DNA from: Comamonas flocculans
GTDB lineage: Bacteria > Pseudomonadota > Gammaproteobacteria > Burkholderiales > Burkholderiaceae_C
Direction: 5' to 3'
DNA: 64,000 nucleotides
NCBI RefSeq assembly: GCF_007954405.1
Contig: NZ_CP042344.1
Span: 1,550,001-1,614,000, forward strand
Shown here one piece after another: positions 51,507 to 61,491 of this stretch (position 1 is the stretch's first letter; each line of letters opens with the position of its first letter). The position numbers and the translations under genes are program-made. The notes below the pieces were generated by a model. The model ran no database searches. It was not told where the DNA came from and was given only the letters and a program-made list of their open reading frames with translations.

Positions 51507-52061
51507 TCAGTCGGGCGCGGCGGCGTCTTCCTGGCTGCCGCCCTTGAGCTTGCCCCACAGTTTCTTGAGTGTGCCGCCTTCCCTGGGTTCCTCGCCGGCG
51601 TCCTCGGGCGGCGGGCCGAAGCGCCGCTGCATCTCCTCGTCAAAGCGGGTGAAGAACTTTTCGGCCATGGACTTGGCAACGCCGTCGATCAGGCGCTGGC
51701 CCACCTGGGCGATCTTGCCGCCCACGCTGGCGCTGGCGCTGTAGCTGAGCTCGCAGCCCGCGTCCTGCGGTGTGAGCGTGACCTTGGCGCTGCCCTTGCC
51801 GAAACCGGCCGGCCCGCCCGAGCCTTCGAAGCCCAGCGTGTAGCTGCTGGGCGGCTCGATGTCCGACAGCGCGATGTTGCCCTTGAACCTGGCGCTCACC
51901 GGGCCGATCTTCAGCGCCATCGTGATCGCATAGGCGTTTTCGCCCGTGGCTTCGATACTGTCACAGCCCGGGATGCAGGCCTTGAGCACCTCGGGGTCGT
52001 TGAGCGACTCCCAGGCTTGTTGCTGGGTGATGGCAAGCGGGCGTGAGCCTTGCATTTCCAT
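51507..52061 (-). CDS. coxG: CoxG-like SRPBCC-domain protein
   Basis: The 184-residue protein has one START/SRPBCC fold (about 1-145) with the CoxG pattern ITQQQAWESLNDPEVLKACIPGCDSI and YSASASVGGKIAQVGQRLI. CoxG is reported to bind the membrane or anchor the CO dehydrogenase; here a Lys/Gly tail (TLKKLWGKLKGG) could serve that but no full membrane helix is present. It is 18 bases after xdhC upstream neighbour in operon order (coxE-coxG-xdhC) and in the same minus-strand transcript. Ligand unknown. Confidence 0.9.
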   Translation of the reverse strand: MEMQGSRPLAITQQQAWESLNDPEVLKACIPGCDSIEATGENAYAITMALKIGPVSARFKGNIALSDIEPPSSYTLGFEGSGGPAGFGKGSAKVTLTPQDAGCELSYSASASVGGKIAQVGQRLIDGVAKSMAEKFFTRFDEEMQRRFGPPPEDAGEEPREGGTLKKLWGKLKGGSQEDAAAPD

Positions 52062-52082
52062 GGGGGGGTCTCCTTCGCGGGT

Positions 52083-53318
52083 TCAGTGGTGTTGGAGCAG
52101 GCGGGCGATGGCGTTCGCCAGCTCGTGCAGTTTGGTGACGTTGTGCACCGCAAGCATGCCGTCGGCCGCCTTGTGCAGTTCGGCCGCGCCGCGTGCAATG
52201 GGCTCGTAGCCGCCAAAGCGCAGCAGCGGGTTGAGCCAGAGGAGCTGGCGGGTGTGGCGCTTGAGCCAGCTGAGCTCCGTGGCGAGTTGCACCGGTTCGC
52301 CCGTGTCCAGCCCGTCGCTGACCAGCAGCACCAGGGTGCGGCGGCCGACGAGGCGGCGCCAGTGGTGCTGGCGCAGCTCGGCCAGTGATGCCCCCAGGCG
52401 CGTGCCACCGGCGAAGTCATCGATGGCCTGGCCGGCGACGAGCAGCATGGCGTCGGTATCGCTCAGGTGAAAGGCGGTGTTCAGGTCGGTCAGGTGCGCG
52501 CCGAAGGCGAAGACGTCGCGGCGCACCGCCAAACCCCGGCTGCCCACCTGGGTGCGCGCGGTGGCGCTGTGCAAAAAGGCCAGCAGCAGGCGGGCGTAGC
52601 GTTCCATGGAGCCCGAGACATCGACCAGCACCAGCAGCGGCAGCGGCTGGCGGCGGCGCTGCAGGCGGTGCAGGGCCATGATGTCGCCGCCGCACTGGGC
52701 TGCTGCCCCGAAGGTGCGCCGCCAGTGGATGCGCGCGCCGCGCATGCCGCCGCGGGTGCGCCGCGCGGCCACGGTGGGCAGGGGCAGCGGGATGTCGCGC
52801 ACCAGGCGCTCCACCAGCTGGTATTCGCTGGCGCTGAGCTGGTTGAAGTCGGCGGTCTTCAGCCGCGCCGTCTGGCTGGCGGTCATGGCCGCGTCCAGGT
52901 CGACGGCGTCTTCCTTTTGCGCGGGCTTGGGTGGCTTGGGTGGCGAGAGCGCTTCGCTCACGCGCGGGCGGCGCTTGGGGCCCTTGGCGTGGCCATCGGC
53001 GCGCGGCAGCATCTGGGCGAGCAGCTTGTTGGCCAGCTTGGGGTCGCGGAAAAAAGCGTCGAACAGTTCGCGGAATACCGCGCGGTCTTGTTCCCGCGCG
53101 ACCAGCACGGCTTCGAGCGCGGCGCTGGCGTCCTCGCGCCGTGCCAGACCCACCCATTGCAGCGCCTGCTGGGCCAGCGCCATGCGCGCGGCATCCACCG
53201 GCACGCCGGCGCGGCGCAGCATGCGGCAGAACGCGCCGAGGTTGCCCGCGAGCTTGCCGTGGCGCGCATCACCGAGCTGGACGACGCGGTCGGGGGCCGG
53301 GGCTGCGCTGGCGGGCAT
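52083..53318 (-). CDS. coxE: CoxE-like VWA-domain protein
   Basis: The 411-residue protein has a helical N-terminal domain (about 1-110), a Pro/Lys-rich linker and a von Willebrand A domain (about 225-400) with MIDAS motif DVSGS (233-237) and a later TxGD-type strand (LLVSDGLDTG). CoxE works with the AAA+ ATPase CoxD in building the [CuSMoO2] site of form I CO dehydrogenase. In form II clusters the same pair is present, where no copper is expected, so its exact step may differ. The gene begins 10 bases after coxD. Confidence 0.9.
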   Translation of the reverse strand: MPASAAPAPDRVVQLGDARHGKLAGNLGAFCRMLRRAGVPVDAARMALAQQALQWVGLARREDASAALEAVLVAREQDRAVFRELFDAFFRDPKLANKLLAQMLPRADGHAKGPKRRPRVSEALSPPKPPKPAQKEDAVDLDAAMTASQTARLKTADFNQLSASEYQLVERLVRDIPLPLPTVAARRTRGGMRGARIHWRRTFGAAAQCGGDIMALHRLQRRRQPLPLLVLVDVSGSMERYARLLLAFLHSATARTQVGSRGLAVRRDVFAFGAHLTDLNTAFHLSDTDAMLLVAGQAIDDFAGGTRLGASLAELRQHHWRRLVGRRTLVLLVSDGLDTGEPVQLATELSWLKRHTRQLLWLNPLLRFGGYEPIARGAAELHKAADGMLAVHNVTKLHELANAIARLLQHH

Positions 53319-53328
53319 GCGCTCGTCC

Positions 53329-54306
53329 TCAGTTCGCCCCGCCGTCGGGCAGGGCGACTTGCAGCACCTCGGCGGCCAGCGCCTGGTTGAGCGCGGCCAC
53401 GTCGTCGCGCTGCTTGAACAGGATGCCGGCGGTGTCCTGCACCACTTCGGGGTCCAGCGCCAGGGTGTCGAGCGCGACCAGCGCACGCGCCCATTCCACG
53501 GTTTCGGCGATGCCGGGGGCGCGCTGGAAGTGCCCATCAAACGGCGCGCTGCGCAATTGCTGCACGAAGGCCGCGACCTGCTCGGTGAGCTGGCGTGGCG
53601 CCTCGGGCACCAGGGCGTGGACGATGGCCAGCTCGCGCTCGCGCTCGGGGTAGTCGAGCCAGTGGTAGAGGCAGCGGCGCTTGACCGCGCCGTTGAGCTC
53701 GCGCGTGCGGTTGCTGGTGAGCAGGGTCACGGGCGGCACGCTGGCGCGCACCGTGCCCAACTCGGGAATGCTGACCTGGTATTCGCCCAGGTATTCGAGC
53801 AGGAAGGCCTCGAAGGGCTCGTCGGCGCGATCGATCTCGTCGATCAAGAGCAGCGCGCCCGGCGCCGGGGTTTCCAGCGCCTGCAACAGCGGGCGGCGCA
53901 CCAGGTAGCGCGGCTGATAGACCTCTTGCTCCAGCGTTTCGATGTGCAGGCCCAAGCCGTCGCCGGGCCGCGCGTCTTGCGCGGCAGGAGGCGTGGGGGC
54001 CGTCATTTCAGCCGCACGAAGATGCAGCAGCTGCGCGGCGTAGTTCCATTCGTAGAGCGCCTCGCGCTGCTCCAGACCGTCAAAGCACTGCAGGCGAATC
54101 AAGGGGCGGCCCAGCACCCTGGCCAGCGCCTTGGCCAGTTCCGTCTTGCCCACGCCGGGTTCGCCCTCCAGCAGCAGCGGGCGCTGCAGTTTGAGCGCGA
54201 GGAACACCGCCGTCGCCAGGCGCCGGTCGGCAAAGTAGCCGTGCTGGCGCAGCCCTGCGGTGAGCTCGTCGATGGTGTTGCATTCGCAGGGTGGGGTGTC
54301 GGGCAT
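53329..54306 (-). CDS. coxD: CoxD-like MoxR-family AAA+ ATPase
   Basis: The 325-residue protein has Walker A GEPGVGKT (48-55), Walker B LLLIDEID (152-159) and the MoxR-type sensor region TSNRTRELNGAVKRRCLYHW, with lid domain to 325. The insert MTAPTPPAAQDARPGDGLG (about 101-119) is longer than usual. MoxR AAA+ proteins with VWA partners act as chaperones that insert metal cofactors. The coxD-coxE pair is tightly linked. It is separated from coxM by 185 bases that hold repeats, so the operon may have a weak point or second promoter there. Confidence 0.9.
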   Translation of the reverse strand: MPDTPPCECNTIDELTAGLRQHGYFADRRLATAVFLALKLQRPLLLEGEPGVGKTELAKALARVLGRPLIRLQCFDGLEQREALYEWNYAAQLLHLRAAEMTAPTPPAAQDARPGDGLGLHIETLEQEVYQPRYLVRRPLLQALETPAPGALLLIDEIDRADEPFEAFLLEYLGEYQVSIPELGTVRASVPPVTLLTSNRTRELNGAVKRRCLYHWLDYPERERELAIVHALVPEAPRQLTEQVAAFVQQLRSAPFDGHFQRAPGIAETVEWARALVALDTLALDPEVVQDTAGILFKQRDDVAALNQALAAEVLQVALPDGGAN

Positions 54307-54321
54307 GAATGACTTCTGAAA

Positions 54322-54368
54322 AATGAGCTGTCAGCGCTTGCCAGGCAAGCGTTTGAGGCCGAAAAGGC
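54322..54368 (+). repeat. Dispersed ~50-base repeat, copy 8 (between coxM and coxD)
   Basis: It reads AATGAGCTGTCAGCGCTTGC, then CAGGCAAGCGTTTGAGGCC and GAAAAGG. It is followed by GGCTTGAAA/TTTCAAGCC (54366-54385), a perfect palindrome with a one-base centre. Confidence 0.8.
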
Positions 54369-54392
54369 TTGAAAGTTTTCAAGCCGTACAGG

Positions 54393-54484
54393 CCCCTCAC
54401 CCCTCCCTCTCCCCAAAGGGGCGAGGACGAAATACCGGGCCGGCTTTGCGCCCTCTCCCGCTGGGAGAGCGCTGGGGTGAGGGC
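54393..54484. repeat. Long imperfect inverted repeat between coxM and coxD
   Basis: CCCTCACCCC and CTCTCCC (54394-54413) face GGGAGAG and GGGGTGAGGG (54463-54483). Small hairpins CCCC-AAA-GGGG and CTCTCCC-GCT-GGGAGAG lie inside. From memory, CCCTCACCCC...GGGGTGAGGG strings are widespread intergenic repeats in proteobacteria. No coding use here; it may affect mRNA stability inside the operon. Confidence 0.75.
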
Positions 54485-54491
54485 GGCTCGA

Positions 54492-55283
<792 letters not shown>

Positions 55284-55296
55284 CTGGGTGCTCCTT

Positions 55297-57672
55297 TCAG
55301 GCTTGCTTGGCTTGCTGGATCGTGGCCCACACGCGGTCGGGCGTGGCGGGCATGTCGATGTCGTCGATGCCCAGGGGCTTGAGGGCATCGAGCACCGCGT
55401 TGATCACCGCCGGTGGCGCGCCGATCGCGCCCGCCTCGCCGCAGCCCTTGCTGCCTATGGGGTTGTGCGTGCACGGCGTGCACACATGGCCGATCTGGAT
55501 ATTGGGGAAGTTGGCCGCGCGCGGCATGGTGTAGTCCATGTAGCTGCCGGTGAGCAGCTGCCCCGTGTCCTTGTCGTAGATGCCGTGCTCGTACAGCGCC
55601 TGGCCCATGCCCTGCACCACGCCGCCCTGCACCTGGCCCTCGACGATCATGGGGTTGATGATGACGCCGAAGTCGTCCACGCAGGAGAAGCGGTCCACGC
55701 GCACCACGCCGGTCTCGGGGTCGATCTCGACCTCGCAGATGTAGGTGCCCGCGGGGTAGGTGAAGTTGGTCGGGTCGTAGAAGGCGGTCTCGTTCAGGCC
55801 CGGCTCCAGCTTGTCCAGCGGGTAGTTGTGCGGCACGTAGGCGGTGAGCGCCACCTGGGCGAAGGGGATCTTCTTGTCCGTGCCCTTGACGGTGAATTCG
55901 CCGTTGGCAAATTCGATGTCGGTGTCACTGGCCTCCATCAGGTGCGCGGCGATCTTCTTGGCCTTGGCCTCGATCTTGTCCAGCGCCTTCATGATGGCCG
56001 CGCCGCCCACCGACAGCGAGCGGCTGCCGTAGGTGCCCAGACCGAAGGGGATGCGCCCGGTGTCGCCGTGCACGATCTCGACCTGATCCGGGTTGAGCCC
56101 CAGACGCGCCGCGACGAGCTGCGCAAACGTCGTCTCATGCCCCTGGCCGTGGCTGTGCGAGCCGGTGAACACCGTCACGCTGCCCGTGGGGTGCACGCGC
56201 ACCTCGCCGGCTTCAAAAAGGCCGGCGCGCGCGCCCAAAGCGCCCGCGAGGTTGCTCGGCGCCAGGCCACAGGCTTCGATGTAGCTGGAATAGCCCATGC
56301 CGCGCAGCAGGCCCCTGGCCTCGCTGGCCTTGCGCCGGTCATCGAAGCCGGCCACGTCGGCGAGCTTTTGCGCGTCGCGCATGCAGGCGTGAAAGTCCCC
56401 CGTGTCGTACTGCAGCGCCACCGGCGTCTGGTAGGGGAAGGCCGTGACGAAGTTGCGCTTGCGGATCTCGTCCTGCGTGAGGCCCAGCTCCCAGCCGCAG
56501 CGCGTGACCAGCCGCTCCACCAGATAGCAGGCCTCGGGCCGGCCTGCGCCGCGGTAGGCATCGACCGGCGCGGTGTTGGTGAACCAGGCGTCCACCTCCA
56601 CATAGACCTGCGGCGTGGCGTACTGGCCCGCCAGCAGCGTGCCGTAGAGGTAGGTGGGGATGGCGCTGGCAAACGTCGAGAGGTAGGCGCCCAGGTTGGC
56701 GTGGGTGTGAAAGCGCGCGGCAAGGAACTTGCCGTCCTTGTCCATCGCCATCTCGGCGTGGCTCAGGTGGTCGCGTCCGTGCGCGTCGCTCACGAAGGAT
56801 TCACTGCGCTCGGCCGTCCACTTGACCGCGCAGTTGAGTTCGCGCGCGGCATAAGTCAGGGCCACGTCCTCGGCATACAGGTAGATCTTGGAGCCGAAGC
56901 CCCCGCCTACGTCGGGCGCGATCACGCGCACCTTGTGCTCGGGCAGCTGCATCACGAAGGCGGTGAGCAGCAGGCGCTCCACGTGCGGGTTCTGGTTGGA
57001 GACGTAGAGCTCGGTCTCGTCGGTCGAGCGGTTGTAGCGCACGTTGACCGCGCGCGGCTCCATCGCGTTGGGAATGAGCCGGTTGTTCACCACGTCGATC
57101 TTCGTCACGTGCGCGGCGCCCGCAAAGGCCGCGTCCACGGCGGCCTTGTCGCCCAGCGTCCATTTGAAGCACTGGTTGTCCGGCGCCTCGTCGTGCAGCG
57201 CGGGGCCGTCCTTGGCGCTGAGCATGTCGACGACGGGGGGCAGTTCCTCGTATTCGACCTGCACCGCCTCGGCGGCGTTCTTGGCGTGCTCGTGCGTGTC
57301 GGCCACGACGAGGGCCACCTGGTCGCCCACGTAGCGCACCTTCTTGCTGGCCAGCGCCGGGTGCGGCGGCTCGCGCATCGGGCTGCCGTCGGGGTAGTGG
57401 ATCTGCCAGGCGCAGGGGATGGAGCCGAGCTTGCCCTCGATGTCCGCGCCGGTGAAGATGCGCACCACCCCGGGCATCTTGCTGGCGGCGGCGGCGTTCA
57501 CGCTCTTGATGGTGGCGTGCGCATGCGGCGAGCGCACGAAGTAGCCGTGGCGCTGGCGGTCCAGCTGCACGTCGTCGGTGTAATTGCCCTGGCCGGTGAG
57601 AAAGCGCAGGTCTTCCTTGCGCTTGAGCGATTCGCCGATGTGCGGCAGCTTGGCAAATTCATTGGCACCCAT
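55297..57672 (-). CDS. coxL: Form II CO dehydrogenase-like molybdopterin large subunit
   Basis: The 791-residue protein has the aldehyde-oxidase/xanthine-dehydrogenase large-subunit domains: the hammerhead region (about 20-145) and the Mo-binding part with VGGGFGSK (255-262) and the active-site loop AYRGAGR (372-378). Form I CoxL has AYxCSFR with the copper-binding cysteine; this one lacks it, so it is form [11 protein letters not shown] holds the catalytic glutamate E746. Form II enzymes are not proven CO oxidisers in general and may oxidise other small molecules. It is the biggest gene in the operon. Confidence 0.92.
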   Translation of the reverse strand: MGANEFAKLPHIGESLKRKEDLRFLTGQGNYTDDVQLDRQRHGYFVRSPHAHATIKSVNAAAASKMPGVVRIFTGADIEGKLGSIPCAWQIHYPDGSPMREPPHPALASKKVRYVGDQVALVVADTHEHAKNAAEAVQVEYEELPPVVDMLSAKDGPALHDEAPDNQCFKWTLGDKAAVDAAFAGAAHVTKIDVVNNRLIPNAMEPRAVNVRYNRSTDETELYVSNQNPHVERLLLTAFVMQLPEHKVRVIAPDVGGGFGSKIYLYAEDVALTYAARELNCAVKWTAERSESFVSDAHGRDHLSHAEMAMDKDGKFLAARFHTHANLGAYLSTFASAIPTYLYGTLLAGQYATPQVYVEVDAWFTNTAPVDAYRGAGRPEACYLVERLVTRCGWELGLTQDEIRKRNFVTAFPYQTPVALQYDTGDFHACMRDAQKLADVAGFDDRRKASEARGLLRGMGYSSYIEACGLAPSNLAGALGARAGLFEAGEVRVHPTGSVTVFTGSHSHGQGHETTFAQLVAARLGLNPDQVEIVHGDTGRIPFGLGTYGSRSLSVGGAAIMKALDKIEAKAKKIAAHLMEASDTDIEFANGEFTVKGTDKKIPFAQVALTAYVPHNYPLDKLEPGLNETAFYDPTNFTYPAGTYICEVEIDPETGVVRVDRFSCVDDFGVIINPMIVEGQVQGGVVQGMGQALYEHGIYDKDTGQLLTGSYMDYTMPRAANFPNIQIGHVCTPCTHNPIGSKGCGEAGAIGAPPAVINAVLDALKPLGIDDIDMPATPDRVWATIQQAKQA

Positions 57673-57693
57673 GGTCTTGTCTCCTTGATGTGC

Positions 57694-58161
57694 TCAGGCG
57701 GCCACGGCCGCCTGAGCGGTCTGGATGGCCTTGACGATGTTCTGGTAGCCGGTGCAGCGGCAGATGTTGCCTTCCAGCAGCTCGCGGATTTCCCGCTCGC
57801 TGGCGTGCGGGTGGTGCGCCAGCAGGTCGATGGAGCTCATCACCATGCCCGGCGTGCAGTAGCCGCATTGCAGGCCGTGGCACTCCTTGAAGGCCGCCTG
57901 GATGGGGTGCAGCGTGCCGTCGGGCGCAGCCACGCCCTCGATGGTGGTGATGTCGCAGCCGTTCATCTGCACCGCCAGCACGTTGCACGACTTGATGGAG
58001 CGCCCGTCCGCCATGACCGTGCAGGCGCCGCACTGGGCGGTGTCGCAGCCCACGTGGGTGCCGGTGAGGCGCAGGTGTTCGCGGATGAACTGCACCAGCA
58101 GCGTGTTGGGCGGCACGTCCGCACTGACGGCCTGTCCGTTGACCTTGAGCTCGATCTGCAT
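57694..58161 (-). CDS. coxS: CO dehydrogenase-like 2Fe-2S small subunit
   Basis: The 155-residue protein has two [2Fe-2S] clusters: C39, C44, C47 and C59 (plant ferredoxin type, [10 protein letters not shown]) and C99, C102, C134 and C136 (CGYC and CRC). It passes electrons from the Mo site to FAD. It is first in the operon; an ATG with a GAAGGAGACAAG ribosome site. The divergent regulator starts 155 bases away. The intergenic region contains probable promoters in both directions; a GG-N10-GC match was considered and not accepted as a sigma-54 site. Confidence 0.95.
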   Translation of the reverse strand: MQIELKVNGQAVSADVPPNTLLVQFIREHLRLTGTHVGCDTAQCGACTVMADGRSIKSCNVLAVQMNGCDITTIEGVAAPDGTLHPIQAAFKECHGLQCGYCTPGMVMSSIDLLAHHPHASEREIRELLEGNICRCTGYQNIVKAIQTAQAAVAA

Positions 58162-58272
58162 GCGCTTGTCTCCTTCTGATCCATGAACCTGTGTGGACTG
58201 TCCATTCTTGGATCAAGTGCCCCACCCAGCCCTAGTACAAACCCTGAGACTGCGCCTGCCCGCATGCAATAT

Positions 58273-58285
58273 TCTCAGAATGAGA
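58273..58285. promoter_or_regulatory. Inverted repeat in the coxS-regulator intergenic region
   Basis: TCTCA-GAA-TGAGA is a short perfect inverted repeat in the region between the divergent coxS and regulator genes. It could be an operator for the Fis-type regulator, but one copy of five bases per arm is weak evidence. Position relative to a promoter is unknown. Confidence 0.3.
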
Positions 58286-58315
58286 CGCCCCGCGGCAGCG
58301 CTCGGGCCGCAAGCC

Positions 58316-59437
58316 ATGGCCATGACCTCCTCCGACCTTCGCCTGAACCAGATCGCCCTGGCGCGCCGGGCGCTGGCGCAGGGCGGCGCCGAGCTGACCG
58401 ATGCACTGGTCGGCGCCTGGCTGGACCGCGCCTGGATCGTGCGCAGCTGGCAGCGCTGCCTGGCGCGCGGCGCCCGGCCCGATCGCCCGGTGGTGTTCGA
58501 GCCCGCGCCCCGGCGCGCCGGGGCCGACGCCGCCGAGCAGCATGCCGAGCTGCTGGCGCTGGCGCGCCCGGGGCTGCAGCGCCTGGCCAGGCAGATCGCG
58601 CCGGTGCGCTACTTCGCCCTGCTCACCGACGCGCGCGGCACGGTGATAGAGACGGCCGGCGCCATAGACCACCGCAACCGTGCCACGCACGCGATCGCGC
58701 GCATCGGCATCGACCTGTCCGAGCAGAGCATAGGCACCAGCGCGATCGGCGCGGCGCTCGCCGAGCGCGCGCCGGTCTGGCTGCACCGGGGTGAGCATTT
58801 CTTCACCGACACCGGCGTCTACAGCTGCGCCGGCGCACCGCTGTTCGGCCCCGATGGCAGCTGCCTGGGCATGATCGACGTGACCGGCGTGGACGTGCCC
58901 GAACGCCCCGAGCTGCAGCACCTGGTGGCGCACACCGCGCGCCAGATCGAGGACGCGCTGATCCTGGCGCGCCCCCACAGCCTGCGCCTGCGCCTGTCCT
59001 GGCCCGAGGGCTGGCAGGTCAGCGGGGGCAGCGGCGGCGCCGAAGGCCTGCTGTGCCTGGACGCCGACGGCCAGGTGGTTGGCGCCAACAGCAGCGCGCG
59101 CCAGATGCTGCCGGCGCTGCACACTCTGGCGGGCGCGCCGCTGCATGCGGCCGACCTGTTCGCGCTGCCCTGGACGGGACTGTTCGACGGTGCGGCGCAG
59201 GACGGGCCGCGCACCGTGCCGCTGTGGTCCGGCCTGCGGCTGCAGCTGCGCGCCGAGCGGCGCCACCGCGCGCCGGTGACGCCGCAGCGTTCGCTCAAGG
59301 CGCTGGAGTCGGCGCTGATCGACCAGGCGGTGCGCGATGCCGGCGGGCGCGTGGCCGAAGCGGCGCGCAAGCTCGGCGTGAGCCGCGCCACCATCTACCG
59401 GCGCCTGGCGGCGATGCGCAAGGGTGCGCCGGGTTAG
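58316..59437 (+). CDS. GAF/Fis-type regulator without AAA+ domain, divergent to cox operon
   Basis: From ATG 58316 the protein is 373 residues. The N-terminal half resembles the AcoR-type sensor (RAWIVRSWQRCLARG, then GTVIETAGAI and the VYSCAGAPLFGPDGSCLGMIDVTG GAF pattern, written in parts), and the last 47 residues are a Fis-type HTH (GGRVAEAARKLGVSRATIYRRL). The sigma-54 activating AAA+ domain that normally lies between is absent, so it cannot activate RpoN-dependent promoters in the standard way. ATG 58280 is an alternative start. It probably regulates the cox operon; the signal is unknown. Confidence 0.82.
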   Translation: MAMTSSDLRLNQIALARRALAQGGAELTDALVGAWLDRAWIVRSWQRCLARGARPDRPVVFEPAPRRAGADAAEQHAELLALARPGLQRLARQIAPVRYFALLTDARGTVIETAGAIDHRNRATHAIARIGIDLSEQSIGTSAIGAALAERAPVWLHRGEHFFTDTGVYSCAGAPLFGPDGSCLGMIDVTGVDVPERPELQHLVAHTARQIEDALILARPHSLRLRLSWPEGWQVSGGSGGAEGLLCLDADGQVVGANSSARQMLPALHTLAGAPLHAADLFALPWTGLFDGAAQDGPRTVPLWSGLRLQLRAERRHRAPVTPQRSLKALESALIDQAVRDAGGRVAEAARKLGVSRATIYRRLAAMRKGAPG

Positions 59438-59606
59438 AGCGACCTTGAACCAGTCCCCGCGATGGTGCTCGCCGGGCATGGAATGGGCTGCAAGGCGCAA
59501 ACCGCGGCAATAGCAGGGGCTATTGCGAGGATTTGCAAGGTCGCAGGCCGCCGCAGGCCGGGATGCGCGACGCGCGAGGGATTTTTCAGCCTTGCCCCAG
59601 ACCTGA
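59438..59606. other. Structured noncoding gap with perfect hairpin
   Basis: No gene fits here. GCAATAGC-AGGG-GCTATTGC (59507-59526) is a perfect 8-base stem, and GCAAGGCGCAAACCGCGG faces CGAGGATTTGCAAGG on either side. AGGGATTTTTCAG ends the element near 59588. From memory, similar sequences occur in other Comamonadaceae intergenic regions; it could be a repeat or a small structured RNA. There is no terminator-type T-run on the plus strand beyond ATTTTT. Confidence 0.5.
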
Positions 59607-60524
59607 TCACACGCCGGCCAGGGCCTGGCGCGTGATCAGCAGCACCTGCTCGCTGCCCGCGCTGGTCGGCAGCCAGAACACCGGCAATTCGGGAAACGCC
59701 GCCTCGAAGTGCGCGCGCTCGTGGCCGATCTCCAGCACCAGCACCGCATCCTCGCTCATGCAAGCCGGGGCATCGCGAAGCAGGCGGCGGATGAAGTCCA
59801 TGCCGTCCTCGCCGCCGGCCAGCGCCAGCGCGGGTTCGGCGCGGTATTCGGGCGGCAGCTGCGCCATGCTTTGCGCGTTGACGTAGGGCGGGTTGCACAG
59901 GATCAGGTCCCAGGGGCCGGGGCAGCGTGCCAGGCCGTCGGACTGGACGAGCCGCACGTGCTCCTGCAGGCCGTGCCGCTCCACGTTGATGCGCGCCACG
60001 GCCAGGGCCTCGGGCGAGAGGTCGGCGCCGGTGACCGCCACCTCGGGCCAGGCCAGGGCGGCCAGCACCGCGAGGCTCCCGTTGCCGGTGCACAGGTCCA
60101 GCACCTGGCGGGTCTGTGCGCTCAGCCAGGGGTCGATGCCGGCGTCGGCCATCAGCTCGGCGATTAGGCTGCGCGGCACGATGGCGCGCTCGTCCACGTA
60201 GAACGGCATGCCCGCGAGCCAGGCCTCGCGCGTGAGGTAGGCGGTGGGCACGCGCCGGCGTATGCGCTCTTCAAAAAGCGAAGCTGCTTGCGCTTGCTGG
60301 GCGGGCGTTACGGGCCGATTTCGTATGGAATCCGGCCCGCTGCCCAGGGGGCTGTCCAGCGGCAGGCCCAGGCTCCAGAGCACGAGCCAGGCGGCTTCGT
60401 CGTGCGCGTTGGTGGTGCCGTGGCCAAAGCCCGCGCCGGCAGCCTGCAGCCACGCCTCGCCGCTGGCCACCAGGGCGCCCACGGTGGCGCCGTTCAGGCC
60501 GTGCGAGGTAGGCTGCGCAGGCAC
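59607..60524 (-). CDS. prmB: 50S ribosomal protein L3 glutamine N5-methyltransferase PrmB
   Basis: The 305-residue protein has the HemK-type N-terminal helical domain, the PRS(L) loop VPRSLIAEL (116-124), motif I VLDLCTGNGS (141-150) and the catalytic NPPYV (211-215) for glutamine N-methylation. PrmB methylates Gln150 of L3; PrmC acts on release factors and has PRPDTE in place of PRS. Residues about 66-85 are encoded by a dispersed repeat in opposite orientation to the gene. The C-terminus is normal. Its neighbour downstream in transcription is noncoding; fpr starts 9 bases before on the same strand. Confidence 0.93.
   Translation of the reverse strand: MPAQPTSHGLNGATVGALVASGEAWLQAAGAGFGHGTTNAHDEAAWLVLWSLGLPLDSPLGSGPDSIRNRPVTPAQQAQAASLFEERIRRRVPTAYLTREAWLAGMPFYVDERAIVPRSLIAELMADAGIDPWLSAQTRQVLDLCTGNGSLAVLAALAWPEVAVTGADLSPEALAVARINVERHGLQEHVRLVQSDGLARCPGPWDLILCNPPYVNAQSMAQLPPEYRAEPALALAGGEDGMDFIRRLLRDAPACMSEDAVLVLEIGHERAHFEAAFPELPVFWLPTSAGSEQVLLITRQALAGV
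60278..60325 (+). repeat. Dispersed ~50-base repeat, copy 9 (inside prmB, antisense)
   Basis: On the plus strand it reads GCGAAGCTGCTTGCGCTTGC, then TGGGCGGGCGTTACGGGCC and GATTTCG. Since prmB is on the minus strand, the element runs antisense to the gene. It encodes the loop after residue 66 in the helical N-terminal domain. Confidence 0.72.
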
Positions 60525-60533
60525 CTGGCGGGC

Positions 60534-61301
60534 CTATTTTTCGACGAAGGCGCGCTCGATGACGAAGTCGCCCGGGCGCGTGGTGCTGCCTTCCGCGAAG
60601 TCCATGCGCGTGAGCAGCGCCTTGAGCGTGGCCAGCATCTCCGGGCTGCCGCAGAGCATTACCCGGTCGTTGGCCGGGTCGAGCTGCGGCAGGCCCAGGT
60701 CGGCCGCAAGCTGGCCGCTTTCGATCAGCGCATTGATGCGGCCCTGGTGGATGAAGCTCTCGCGCGTGACCGTGGGGTAGTAGCGCAGCTTGTCCCGTAC
60801 CAGCTCGCCCAGCAGCTCGTGGCGTGGCAGCTCGTGCGTGAGGTAGTCGCGGTAGGCGAGCTCGGCCGCTTCGCGCACGCCGTGCACCAGGACGATCTGC
60901 TCGAAGCGCTCGTAGGTGTCGGGGTCGCGCACGATGGCCATGAAGGGCGCGATGCCGGTGCCGGTGGCCAGCAGGTACAGGCGTTTGCCCGGCAGCAGGT
61001 AGTCGGTCACCAGCGTGCCGGTGGGCTTCTTGGCGACGATGATGCTGTCGCCCACCTGGATGTGCTGCAGGCGCGAGGTCAGCGGCCCGTGCGCCACCTT
61101 GATCGAGAGGAATTCCAGGTGCTCTTCCCAGTTGGGGCTGACCACGCTGTAGGCGCGCAGCAGCGGCTTGCCGTCCACCTTCAGGCCGATCAGCGTGAAG
61201 TGGCCGTTGGAAAAGCGCAGGGCCTGGTCGCGCGTGGTGGTAAAGGAAAACAGCCGCTCGGTCCAGTGGTGTACCGAGAGGACGCGCTCTTCGAAGAACA
61301 T
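60534..61301 (-). CDS. fpr: Ferredoxin-NADP reductase
   Basis: The 255-residue protein has the FAD-binding motif RAYS (49-52) and the NADP motif GTGIAPF (114-120), typical of bacterial FPR (subclass I). It transfers electrons between NADPH and ferredoxin or flavodoxin, often in oxidative-stress defence. Start ATG 61301 gives MFFEERVLSVHHW, the common start; upstream extension is not conserved. The C-terminal FVIERAFVEK ends as in bacterial Fprs with aromatic residue near the end. It is divergent from the ABC transporter binding-protein gene across 190 bases. Confidence 0.95.
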   Translation of the reverse strand: MFFEERVLSVHHWTERLFSFTTTRDQALRFSNGHFTLIGLKVDGKPLLRAYSVVSPNWEEHLEFLSIKVAHGPLTSRLQHIQVGDSIIVAKKPTGTLVTDYLLPGKRLYLLATGTGIAPFMAIVRDPDTYERFEQIVLVHGVREAAELAYRDYLTHELPRHELLGELVRDKLRYYPTVTRESFIHQGRINALIESGQLAADLGLPQLDPANDRVMLCGSPEMLATLKALLTRMDFAEGSTTRPGDFVIERAFVEK

Positions 61302-61491
61302 CGTTGTGTGGGTGTGAACGGCCAGGCGCGGCAGGGTATTGCCGCGGCATGGGCTCAGGTGCGCGCCGCGCGCCTGTCGCCTGCCTGACGTGAACCGGGA
61401 AAACCCCAATTGTCGTTCAAACCGCGGCGGCGCCCCCCGGCGCAGTACATTACCCCTCCGGCAACTTTGGCAGTCCAAGGGGGGCAGTGAC

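Noticed and set aside
55288..58179. Long open frame of more than 900 codons on the plus strand opposite coxL
   Set aside because: It mirrors coxL, coxM end and coxS codon usage in GC-rich DNA. The protein is low-complexity His/Val/Ala/Arg-rich without known motifs, while the minus strand encodes a well-conserved enzyme.
58162..58315. Sigma-54 promoter candidate (GG-N10-GC) before coxS on the minus strand
   Set aside because: Only the GG and GC pairs match; the TTG of the -12 element is missing, and the regulator lacks the AAA+ domain needed to activate it.
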